DNA of 64,000 nucleotides from Zygnema cylindricum. Its lineage: Eukaryota; Streptophyta; Zygnematophyceae; Zygnematales; Zygnemataceae. Below the pieces are notes generated by a model. The model did not search any database and was not told the origin of the DNA. It saw nothing but the letters and a program-made list of their open reading frames with translations. Location of the stretch: assembly GCA_037447655.1 (NCBI GenBank), contig JBBHKE010001188.1:298132-362131 (forward strand), written 5' to 3'. This document shows, one piece after another, positions 25,434 to 35,347 of this stretch (positions are counted from its first letter, which is position 1; each line of letters starts with the position of its first letter). Both the position numbers and the translations under genes were made by a program.

Positions 25434-26701
25434 CTATTTATGCTTTAGAACAAAAAAAAGTTTCAGTAGGACTCCTTAGTCACTTATATCCTCGAATGTT
25501 GGTTTTTGTAGCCCAATGACTATACTGTGCTGTAATGTTACTGAGTGATTTTTTCTCAGTGCTAATCATTTACACATAGTTAAAACATTCAAGTATTGCA
25601 TCTTAAAATTCGAACTTGTTGGAGTTAGTTCGAACATCATAGTACAGAACAATTTTTGTACTAGAAAGCTGAGCGACCATAGATATGTCTTCCAAGGCTG
25701 GAGGGCCATGCATTCCGTTTCGGCCCCGTTTTCACTGCCTGGACAGTTTCTGGCCGTAGGACTATAATCTTGACGGCCATAAAATTTGCCAACCACTGAA
25801 AACCTAACCTGAACGGAATGCATGGCGATCCCCCAATTCAGTTACAATGGTGGTTGGCAAATATGTTCCAGATTTTACACCCGCGATATCGTTAATCGTG
25901 TAGAAATACAACAGATTCGCTTAACTTCCTGCATGAAAATCTCAATTAATAGGGACTTTACTTCCCGAACCTACTGAGTTTATTTTGTACGGTACAGCTA
26001 TCTATTGTACTCTTGTACTTCGTTAGCCACATCAGCATCATACTACACTTTTACCAGAATCTATCATAACGTGCGCACTGTATAATTCAATACTTTAAAA
26101 GTGCGAAGGCATTTCTCGAAGATTTCGCACTTTCGAAGTCCTCTGGCTACAGTAATTTTCTCGCCATAATTAATAATTTGCTTTTGAAAGTCAACAGCTT
26201 GCTTCGAGATTTTTCCTTCCCTCCTTCCATCCTTCCCTCCTTCCCCTCCTTCCCTCCTTCCCTCCCTGCAAAGGACAAGCTCTCGCTTTTGATTTTGTAT
26301 TGAGCGAACGAAAGGCCAGCAGTCGCCGACATGTCCATCCACGTGGCAGCAGCTGCTGCAGCTGCGGACGTCCAGAACCGTCCGTCACGTGTCCCTCATC
26401 CGAGCCGTATGGGTCCGCCACCTGGCGCTCCTCCGATGCGTCCACCTGTCACTGTCGATCGGGAGAAGGTTTTTTTTTTTTTTTTTTTACAGCGTCTTTT
26501 TTCGTATTTTCAACTAAAACGTACTTAATTTGGCATATTAAGTGGAGGTTTTTTCTCGATTTTTCAGTGTGAAATATTTTAATAAAATGAAATCCGTCAA
26601 CCGTTAAAGAAAAATGAAAGATATGTCGTTAGGAATCCTCAGAAATCCCTAAAATACCCTTGAAACCCTAAAAAAGCCATGAATTAGGGTTTTGGAGAAA
26701 T
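25434..26701. repeat. Segmental duplication copy A (distal SAP18 5' region)
   Basis: Matches 28791-30262 from CTATTTATGCTTTAG through the SAP18 promoter, first exon and start of intron 1 to the TTTTGGAGAA motif. Copy A lacks about 250 bases that are present in copy B (28850-29110) and has a longer CCTT microsatellite at 26215-26265. Both copies contain a foldback element of about 120 bases (25706-25828 here) with complementary CCATGCATTCCGTT ends. Both are followed directly by purine-rich low-complexity DNA. Confidence 0.9.
26331..26468 (+). pseudogene. Extra copy of SAP18 exon 1
   Basis: 46 codons, MSIHVAAAAAAADVQN... ending VTVDREK, nearly identical to SAP18 exon 1 at 29888 (one visible Ser to Pro change). 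The donor is still GT, but it is followed by a run of T, unlike the GTTTGT of the proximal copy. No further SAP18 exon follows before the complete gene starts 3.5 kb downstream. It could be dead, or could act as an alternative first exon spliced to exon 2 at 30654. Confidence 0.8.
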
Positions 26702-26780
26702 TTGCAGCTGAGATAATATCTATGGCATCGATATTTTCACATTTTTAAAATAAACCTCCGCTCGCCAAATTCGAGATGAA

Positions 26781-26811
<31 letters not shown>

Positions 26812-27389
26812 GGGGGGGGGGAGGGGGAGGGGGAGGGGGAGGGGGAGGGGGAGGGGGAGGGGGAGGGGGAGGGGGAGGGGGAGGGGGAGGGGGAGGGGGA
26901 GGGGGAGGGGGAGGGGGAGGGGGAGGGGGAGGGGGGGGGGAGGGGGAGGGGGAGGGGGAGGGGGAGGGGGGAGGGGGAGGGAAGGAGGGGAGAGGGGGAG
27001 GGAGGGGGAGAGGTAGGGGGGAGGGAGGGGAGAGGGAAGGAGAGAGGGAAGGGGAGAGGGAGAGGGAGAGGTTGGGGGGAGGGAGGGGAGAGGGAAGGAG
27101 AGAGGGAAGGGGAGAGGGAGAGGGAGGGGGAGAGGTTCTTTAGAGGGATGCAAGGCCATTGGAGTGACAGAGGGAGAAAGAGGGGATGGCAGGGGTTGAG
27201 GGAAAGGGAGAGGAAGAGAGAGGGGGGGAAGGAGGAGGGATGGAGAGAGATGGAGAGGGAGAGAGTGGGAACGGGGCAGGGAAGTGGGGAAGGAGGGGGA
27301 GGAAAGGGGAGGGAGGGGGAAGGGCGGGGGTTTGAAGGGAAGGCCAAGGGCAAGGAAGGCGAGGGAAGTGAGGAGAGGGAAGGGAGCTG
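26781..27389. repeat. (GGGGGA)n hexamer satellite and purine-rich tract
   Basis: A poly-G run of about 30 is followed by roughly 25 GGGGGA units to 26970, then irregular GGGA/GGAGAG purine sequence to 27389. The strand is almost pure purine for 600 bases and so could form G-quadruplex or triplex structures. Gly-Glu or Pro-Ser open frames over it are artefacts. Confidence 0.95.
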
Positions 27390-27831
27390 AAACGATACTA
27401 ATTCCTGTTTTTTCTGAACCAGCTGAAGAACCATCAGTTGTTGAAGTTGTTTTTTTCCTTTTTATTTCATCCTTGATTGCATGCAGTTGGAGTTTTTCTT
27501 TTTCTGGTTGTAGGTGTTGACTGATAGGTGAACTACACTATCGAAGTTATTCCCTCAGTAAATTGGTAAATTAGTGAAGTAATTTTATATATGTTATTAA
27601 TGTATTTATATGTATGTATGTAGTAGTATAAAAATGTATGACGCTGTACAAATACTGAATTCCATATTATAACGTACTTTTGTATGATTACACTTCAGTT
27701 CTAATTGACCTTCATACGAAAAGAAATGCGCAAAAATACAAAAACCTATGAAGTTCCCTAGTCGCGAAGAAAAGACGTAACTGGGGGCTTACGTTCGCTT
27801 ATTTTTCTTTTTACAAACCGTGGTAAAATAC
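27390..27831. other. AT-rich spacer
   Basis: No exon, RNA gene or repeat recognised between the purine-rich tract and the hAT-like element. Confidence 0.4.
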
Positions 27832-28790
27832 TAGTGTTGTGTATCGGTAAAAAAATTATCGCGATAACACCGATATTGATAGTTATTGGTTATCAAACGG
27901 TCAGGGGTCCCGATATATCGGTCTGAGACCAACAAATTCCATATCGGCGATAACTTAAAAAAATATAGTATGCATACAATAGTACTTTATAACATACTGT
28001 ATTATATTATTGACTTTATATAGCGTGGCATGCCACGTATAAGAATCTGTTCCGTCTCTGTTTAACTGCGATTTATTACGGACAGCGTAGCACATAAACG
28101 TTGGCCGGTTAACTGAACAGAATTTTACGGCAACTCACGGAATTGGACCGACAAAGTGGTGAACATGGAACGGTAAAAGGACGGCAGACACAAAGTACAA
28201 CGGACGCAAAATAACATTCTGCACGCCACCGGAATCGAACGGACGACTTGGAATGAGAAAATACGAGCGGACGGCCAGCGTGAGCGCCGGCATCCCGGAA
28301 TGGCTCTTTTGGCAGCTTATGCCAAAAAAGCCAACAGATTGACACGTGGCAGGTCCCCGGTGGATCTCAAGGAAGAAAGGGACAAAGCCATGGCGTCGGA
28401 TGTGAAAGGTACATCTTTTTTACTGGATCCGTACCAAAACCGTACAGATCTCATGGCGGCTACTGTACTTTCTGTGCTTGTACTTGTACAGCTGTACAAT
28501 ACAGTGATCTGATTGGTAGACACCTCGGTAGATAGGGGTTGTGAGTAGGGCGCGTCCGGGGAATAACACGTACAGTTGAGTGTACTGGCCGTACATTTAT
28601 CTGTACGGTCCGTACAGATATCGCCGATAGTTATCGATATCGGTGTTATCGCCGATAATAACCGATAAATATCGGCTATTTATCGGCGATAACACCGATA
28701 ACGATATATCGTACCAATATATCGATTATCGGCTGCCCGATAAAAGGCCCATATCGGTAATCGGCAAATCCTTACCGATACACAACACTA
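27832..28790. mobile_element. hAT-like non-autonomous DNA transposon
   Basis: A 959-base element with perfect 19-base terminal inverted repeats, TAGTGTTGTGTATCGGTAA. The ends are followed by dense CGATA/TATCG subterminal palindromes, as expected of clustered transposase-binding sites. A TAGTGTTG-type terminus is typical of hAT elements. No transposase frame is visible; the middle is GC-richer and holds only a short open frame (28300-28410). No 8-base target duplication: the left flank TAAAATAC differs from the right flank CTATTTAT, where segmental duplication copy B begins. Confidence 0.75.
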
Positions 28791-30262
28791 CTATTTATGC
28801 TTTAGAACAAAAAAAAGCTTTCATTAGGACTTAGTCACTTATATCCTCGAATGTTTCAAGCCGCAGTCAGCACAAGTGAACTGATTATTGATGCTTAAAA
28901 AATAGTTAAAAAAGCTTTAGGATGAAGTCCCACGTAGAATTTTTTTTTGAGCTATTACTTGTATCGGTAACTTCATTTCAAACATGTATATATCGGTGGA
29001 TGAAAATGTGTAAGTTTGTAGCTCTCGTGTACATCAAGTTACTAATGGAAGCTAGTTGCCAAACATACTTTTTGTCACATTGAATTGTTAAGTGGTGATA
29101 ACACTGATTCGATGCTGGTTTTTGTAGCCCAATGACTATAATGTACTGTAATGGTACCGAGTGTTTTTTTCTTAGTGCTAATCATTTAAACCAAAGTTAA
29201 AAAATTCAAGTATTGCATCGTAAAATTCGAACTTGTTGGAGTTAGTTCGAACATCATAGTACAGAACAATTTTTGTACTAGAAAGCTGAGCGACCATAGA
29301 TAGGTCTTCCAAGGCTGGAGGGCCATGCATTCCGTTTCGTCCCCGTTTTCACTGCCTGGAGAGTTTCTGGCCGTAGGACTATAATCTTGACGGCCATAAA
29401 CCTGCCAACCATTGAAAACGGAACCGGAATGGAATGCATGTCGATCCCCCAATTCAGTTACAATGGTGGTTGGCAAATATGTTCCAGATTTTACACCCAC
29501 AGATCCGCTTAACTTATCTGCATAAAAAGCTGAATTAATAGGGACTTTACTTCCGGAACCTACTGAAGTTTACTTTGTACGGTACAGCTATCTATTGTAC
29601 TCTTGTACTTCGTTAGCCACAACTGAATCATACTATACTTTTACCAGAATCTATCATAACGTGCGCACTTTATAATTCAATACTTCAAAAGTGCGAAAGC
29701 ATTTCTCGAAGATTTCGCACTTTCGAAGTCCTCTGGCTACAATAGTTTTCTCGCCATAATCAATAATTTGCTTTTTGAAAGACAAGCTTGCTTCGAGCTT
29801 TTTCCTTCCTTCCTTCCCTCCCTGCATACGGACAAGCTCTCGCTTTTGATTTTGTTTTGAGCGAACGAAAGGCGAGCAGTCACCGACATGTCCATCCACG
29901 TGGCAGCAGCTGCTGCAGCTGCGGACGTCCAGAACCGTCCGTCACGTGTCCCTCATCCGAGCCGTATGGGTCCGCCACCTGGCGCTCCTCCGATGCGTCC
30001 ATCTGTCACTGTCGATCGAGAGAAGGTTTGTTTTACATCTTCTTTTTTTGTATTTTCAACCAAAACGTACTAAAACGTATTAAAACGTACTAAAACGTAC
30101 TTAATTTGGCATATTAAGTAGAGGTTTTTTCTCGATTTTTCAGTGTGAAATCTTTAAATAAAATAAAATCCATCAACTGTTAAAGAAAAATGAAAGATAT
30201 GTCGTTATAAATCCTCAGAAATCCCTAAAAAAACCCTTGAAACCCTAAATATTTTGGAGAAT
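28791..30262. repeat. Segmental duplication copy B (proximal SAP18 5' region)
   Basis: Counterpart of 25434-26701. It starts exactly at the right end of the hAT-like element and includes the sequence upstream of SAP18, exon 1 and the start of intron 1. It is the copy connected to the remaining SAP18 exons. Confidence 0.9.
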
Positions 30263-33200
30263 CATTAGTACCGGCCAGGATTGCCAGATCAAAATGGATC
30301 GAGGGAGTGAGTGGGGGGAGGGGAGGGGAAAGGGGGGGGGGCGTTGAGTAAGAAGGAGGAGGAGTGGGAAAAGGAGTCGGGGAGAGGGAGAGGAAGGAGA
30401 GAGGGAGAGGGGAGGAGGGAAGGAGGGAAGGAGGGTGGAGGGGGAAGGAGGGGAGGGGGAGAAGGAAGAGGGAGGGGGAGAATGGTGGATGGATGGACCA
30501 TGGATGGAATGGAAATGATAGAGGAGGAAAATGTGACAAAACTATGTTTGGTACTATGTTAAAAGTATGTAATTAGTTCAATCCCCAAATATTGTCTATC
30601 ATCTTGTGTTCTTATTGGTTTCACAATATATGGTGTGTGGGGTTTTTGTACAGACTTGTCCCCTTCTCTTACGTGTCTTCACAAAGGTGAGATTTTTAAA
30701 TTGTACCACGTTGTGTTAAATAATGCACAAAGGGTTTTTTTTTTTATCTGTCCCCTCTTTTGTTTGAAATGTATAGAACGTTTCTCTATACGCATTGATT
30801 CAGTATCAGATTGTGTTTTGAGCTGATTAAGTAACCATCTGATTTAAAAGCTTTTTACAGGGCTAACACTAAAAACCCTAAAAACACTTTTTAAGTACAC
30901 ATTTGATGATAAAACGGTTTTAAGATTAACTTTAAAAACTCCAAAAAGTAATCATCTGATGTAATACAAAAACTTATAAGACAGTGAAATTACAAAAAAA
31001 GAAATAGAGTAGATAGATTAGGAATAGAATTGAATAGAATAGGATGTCACAATGCATGCCATTCATATTTTGAGAAGCGATAATATTTTTTTTTTACATA
31101 TTATTTTTTAATAATATGCAAGCAATGTTTATAGTAGATACTCATATACTGTATTATCCCCACCTATGAACTGAAATTATAGTACTCTACTGTAGTTCAA
31201 GTTTGAATTAATTTTATTGACAACAATTTATATCCTCGAAGTGTCAGCCAGAAAAAGCTGAATGTTGAAAATGAAAAAAAAATGATCATTGAACCGCTCC
31301 CAAGTTCATCAGGGCGAATGTTACGGTATTTCGCTGTTAAAACGAAATAATACTTTGACTTGAGCTTAAATTAAGTCGGGTTTTGCCTAGTCGAACTTTT
31401 TTAACAAAGTTTTTGTCTCTAGAAGCTGAAAATTTTGAAAAGTACACTCAGAATTGTATACAATACCAACAAATCTGCTGTCGATGGCAAGCTTTGAGTG
31501 CAAGTTTTATGCTGTACAAACCCAGTCACCTGTACCGTTGTTTAAAATGTAGAAAAATCTACAGACTACGGTTCAAATCCTCTAAATGTCAGCTAAAGAA
31601 AGTTCAATTTTTAAAATGCAAAAAAATAATCATTGGATCGCTCCCGAGTTCATCAGGCTGGATGTTACTGCATAGGAATAGATTGCATTTAAACGTACAC
31701 GGTTGACCCCCACTTTTTTATTGAAAAAGAATTTGGTGTTAGACACTGGACTTGCAAATCATAAACAAATTAATTTGTTAACAAATCACTTATGCAAATT
31801 ATGTTTTTGTTTAATGTTTCAAATGTTCGTGTGTTCAGCTGGTGAAGTCAATGGGGTTGCTGGAAAGTCCTGGGAGGTACCAATTTTTAGTATATGTATT
31901 GCTTGTCATTAACATTTCAGCAACTCCAAACCTTTGTCATCTTTGTAATTTTTGATTTCTTGGAGGCACACAAGTTTTAAGTGGAGGAGGGATACACCGG
32001 TGCAAAGAATTTGTAATTTATTTATTTTTTCTTTTTTGTTTATAAGTTTTATACCCAGTTTGCAGCACCTAAGGGTGCGTCTCCATGTACTTGAAACTTA
32101 GAGAATTTACTTTGTTTTTTAGCGCAGATCCGGCGGACCTGGATTTCGGGTGTCCCTATGTGTACAAAACGAAGTTGTCACTTAAGGGCATGACGATTGT
32201 ATACGTCGACAATGCCCGTGACGGCTGTCGACAGTGTACAGTCTGTGATAACGCACCAAATTGTGAAAAATTCCGAAGCTGCGTGAGAGAGGCGGCCTGT
32301 GCGACTTCATGGGGCGCCCTCAGAGATTTCTCACGATTTCGTCAAATGGCATCGGAATTTTCAGACCCCTGGAATGGAAAAATCCGTACTGAACAAAACG
32401 CGACAAAACAAAACAAATTGTGTACTTTGATGGACGCAAACGGACAAAAAATAACGGATACTGTACCTTTCACCGTCGCTTGAATTCGTTTGAAATTTGT
32501 GTAAAAATTTTTACACGTGCGAATACGTGTTCCTATTTCTTTTTCGAAAATACTTTGTTTTAAAACACATCTTCCCTGTGTTTTAAAGAAAAGTTTGAAG
32601 ATGACGTTTTTTGGCGTGGCCGTGGGTCGAAGAACACAAGACGACAGCATGTAATACATCTTAAATTCGATGATGACGCAAAATGTACTTATCATTTTTT
32701 TTATTTTTTTGTACGGTTGAAACTTACGCGGTACGGCTCTAAGTTTTACAAGAAATCGACAGACAAAAACCCTTACTTAGGCACATGGAGACGCACCCTA
32801 AGTTATTTTTCGCGAGTCATACAACAAACACCACATGCAATTTTTTGCAAAGGAAGTCTATTTTTTTCAATTTTTCCCCAAGCATACACACAACCTTGAG
32901 ATTATTCCGTAAAGAAACTGTTTGTGGCGTTTAACTGAAAAGTTTTTGGAAGTTTCTTGGCTTTTTACAGCATGGCGCCCATCATAAGGTGGAGGAGTTT
33001 GCGGAACGAGGGAAGGAGCCCAAAGATGAAGTACAAGTGTACACGTGGAAAGACGCGACACTCAGGGAACTTACGGATCTGGTAAGTTGAAGACATTTAT
33101 CAGATTCTTTACGTTTTAAAACATGGAACTCATGTTCTTTAGACTATTTCCTTTCATGCCATCTTTGCTAAGTCTACGGACGTTTATGTAATCCAGTTTT

Positions 33201-34650
33201 TGAAGCCCTTGTGAGACCGTTAGTTATTATTGTTATTACCGTTAGTTATGTGGACCTAAGTTATTACACATCGTAAATCTTTGTGGATACGAATGATCCC
33301 TGTGGGACATTTTTTGCATTTGTGATTTGCCATGGAGAAAATTATTTCAATCCTTGCCATTAATCTGTCCAGACTAATTAGAGGGAAGGGGGAGTTTTTA
33401 GAAAGGCAAGGCATGATCATGAAATGACTTCTTATTTGTTCATGTCATCCATTTAATGTAATCTTCTGGTTGTGCTTTCTGATCAACTCTGGAGTTGTTA
33501 CATTTCTTCCCAAATTGAAACCGTTATGAACAATTAGACGTTACTCATACTTCTCACAAAAAGTGTTTGCTACTTTTCATGCATATATGGGATAGGGTTG
33601 ATGATGGGTGAATCAAATGTACAAAGAAGAATCCAGAAGGCGATAATGTTGTGGGAGGTTCACTTAAAACATTATTTAAGCAGTTTCTCTCCCTTTTTTT
33701 TGCTGGATCCATTTTCATTGCTATATTATTTATGAGTTGGCCTTCTCTATTTGCGGTGGGATAAATTGAAGCTAGAGCAAAATCGCTAAAGAAAAAAAAC
33801 CGGCACTGAAACTGAATCAGTGTTATAAATGCTAAATAGCGATTCACGTCGTACTCTTAAACCATATTGATGTGACTATTTCCACTGCAGGTAAAGGAGG
33901 TTGCCCCACTGGCAAGAAGAAGAGATGCCCGACTCTCGTTTGCATTTGTGTACCCTAATAGACGAGGTCGAAATGTGATGCGAAATGTGAGTTATAATCA
34001 CCCTTGAACATCTTTGCTCCATTCTCTATAAATCGAGGTTGAATTTGATGTCTCTTCGGGTTTTATTTTCATTTTTATAAGTGAATTCAGAGCTGGGAGA
34101 ATGGATAGTATTTGGGCATTGTGCTGTGTACCTCTTTGTCTAGAAAATAGGAGGTGGTCCTAACCATATTTTCTGTGGCTTTGAGTTGAGACAGGTTGGC
34201 GTTACATACTCGAACAACAGAAGAACTCCCGAAGACAATAAAAGTCTTGAAGAGTTGAGCTTTCAGGTGGGTCAGAAGGCTCTCCCCTTTCACATTTTGA
34301 GTGAGTCTTGGGGTTTCCGTGAATGTGGATGCATGATGTACCTCCTCTATATAATGATTTACCTCCGCATATATTGATTTACCTCAATATATAATGATTT
34401 ACCTCCATATATAATGATTTTCCCCTATATACGATGATTTACCTCCGTACACATGTGACTGTACTTTCAGTTAAATTGTCAAAAGAGGCTATCTTTTTCC
34501 ATCGCTCTCTAAAAGTTCCTGCTTATGGCATCAAGTGGGATAATAAAAAAATCAAAAAATGTGTATTTTAAGAAAATGAAAGCTACTGTGTTTTCCCCTT
34601 AAATTGTGATGCAGACTGGAGACTTTTTGGATGTTGCGATTTATGCATAA
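29888..34650 (+). CDS. SAP18: SAP18, Sin3-associated polypeptide 18
   Basis: Small ubiquitin-fold subunit of the Sin3-HDAC corepressor and of the ASAP/PSAP exon-junction-associated complexes, acting in nuclear transcriptional repression and splicing. Six exons in phase: 29888-30025, 30654-30686, 32971-33081, 33891-33986, 34195-34266, 34615-34650, giving 161 residues, the usual family length. An Ala/Pro-rich N-terminus leads to the conserved core VDREK/TCPLLLRVFTK, GKEPKDEVQVYTWKDATL, LARRRDARLSFAFVYPNRRG, a VGVTYSNNR segment, and the closing TGDFLDVAIYA. The core resembles plant SAP18. Intron 2 (2.3 kb) holds a Harbinger-type MITE and diverged direct repeats; intron 5 holds an AT-rich minisatellite. 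The promoter and exon 1 exist in a second upstream copy at 26331. Confidence 0.95.
30300..30515. repeat. Purine-rich low-complexity tract in SAP18 intron 1
   Basis: GGGA/GGAGA-rich sequence just after the end of duplication copy B. It corresponds in position to the (GGGGGA)n tract that follows copy A. Confidence 0.9.
31228..31676. repeat. Diverged direct repeat pair in SAP18 intron 2
   Basis: About 100 bases at 31228-31327 (containing CGCTCCCAAGTTCATCAGG) recur in diverged form at about 31570-31676 (CGCTCCCGAGTTCATCAGG). Their origin is unknown; they may be remnants of a short interspersed element. Confidence 0.6.
32073..32798. mobile_element. PIF/Harbinger-type non-autonomous element
   Basis: A 726-base element with perfect 16-base terminal inverted repeats GGGTGCGTCTCCATGT, flanked on both sides by the 3-base target duplication TAA (32070-32072 and 32799-32801). 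A TWA duplication and GG-rich termini are diagnostic of the PIF/Harbinger superfamily. It lies in SAP18 intron 2. An open frame of 132 codons (32085-32483) starts just inside the left end and encodes a Cys-rich stretch (CRQCTVCDN...CEKFRSCVREAAC) that I do not recognise as a transposase or Myb-like protein. Confidence 0.85.
34337..34451. repeat. AT-rich minisatellite, ~22-base unit, in SAP18 intron 5
   Basis: About five imperfect units of ATTTACCTCCATATATAATG in tandem, shortly downstream of exon 5. Confidence 0.85.
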
Positions 34651-35347
34651 TAGTGGGAATCGCTGCAAAATTTAAAGAATGTGAAGAATGATGTTTTCGG
34701 TCTTCAGCAGTGAGTTTTTTCGGATTTCAGTATGAAAGAAGACTATTGTCACATGACTATTTTCTGTCTAAGTGACGGAATTTTCCCTCGAAAAAGAGTC
34801 AAAATTTCGCTTGTGCTTTGCAATGCGAGGTTAATGGTCGATGCCGTTTTCCCTCAGAATCCGTAATGCACTTAAAAAAGTTTTATTTTTTTTATCGGAT
34901 GTCTTTTTGTAGTTTTGTAGTCATTTAGCATTTACTGCTTATATGTAGAATCTGGTTTGCAGATGAGCCGTTTTAGTCATTTGGAAAAAGTGCTTTTTTT
35001 TTTTTTGGTGCAACCATAGGTTTATGTCTTTTTTATTTTTAACTTTCTGCCCGTTGAAATAATTTGCAGGATAATAGGTTTATACCGAGAAAAATCTGTT
35101 ATCTGCCCGTAAATGTATCTCATGGAAGTGAAGTAAATTGTGTACATATCATGTTAAAAAGGGGATGCATTTTTTTTTTTGTCCTTATTGCAGTGGCTAT
35201 GCAGTGTTGATTGTGAAGTGGTTGATGTTTTTTTTGTTTGACGGATATGTTTTCTTCTCGTGATGTGGGACATTTTATTTTTGAGTTGACATTAGAAGGT
35301 TGGTAATGTTTGATTGAAGGGGATATTCCTAACTCTTTTATAATATT
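34651..35347. other. SAP18 3' flank
   Basis: T-rich DNA between the SAP18 stop and the 3' end of LINE copy 1. It probably contains the SAP18 3' UTR. No other gene or RNA recognised. Confidence 0.4.

Noticed and set aside
25566-25823. Minus-strand frames repeated in both SAP18 duplication copies
   Set aside because: They cross a small foldback element, differ by frame-altering changes between the copies, and have no recognisable domain.
26737-27434. Pro-Leu/Pro-Ser and Gly-Glu open frames across the G-rich satellite
   Set aside because: Any frame through (GGGGGA)n stays open; no non-repetitive protein sequence or splice context.
31569-31579. GGTTCAAATCC, a perfect tRNA B-box-like sequence
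   Set aside because: No cloverleaf or A box could be drawn around it. The region is a diverged direct repeat, so it could be an old SINE fragment but this is not supportable.
31839-31876. 38-base candidate exon in SAP18 intron 2 with AG and GT boundaries
   Set aside because: Its length is not a multiple of three. Joining exon 2 directly to exon 3 restores the conserved SAP18 sequence; at best a rare poison exon.
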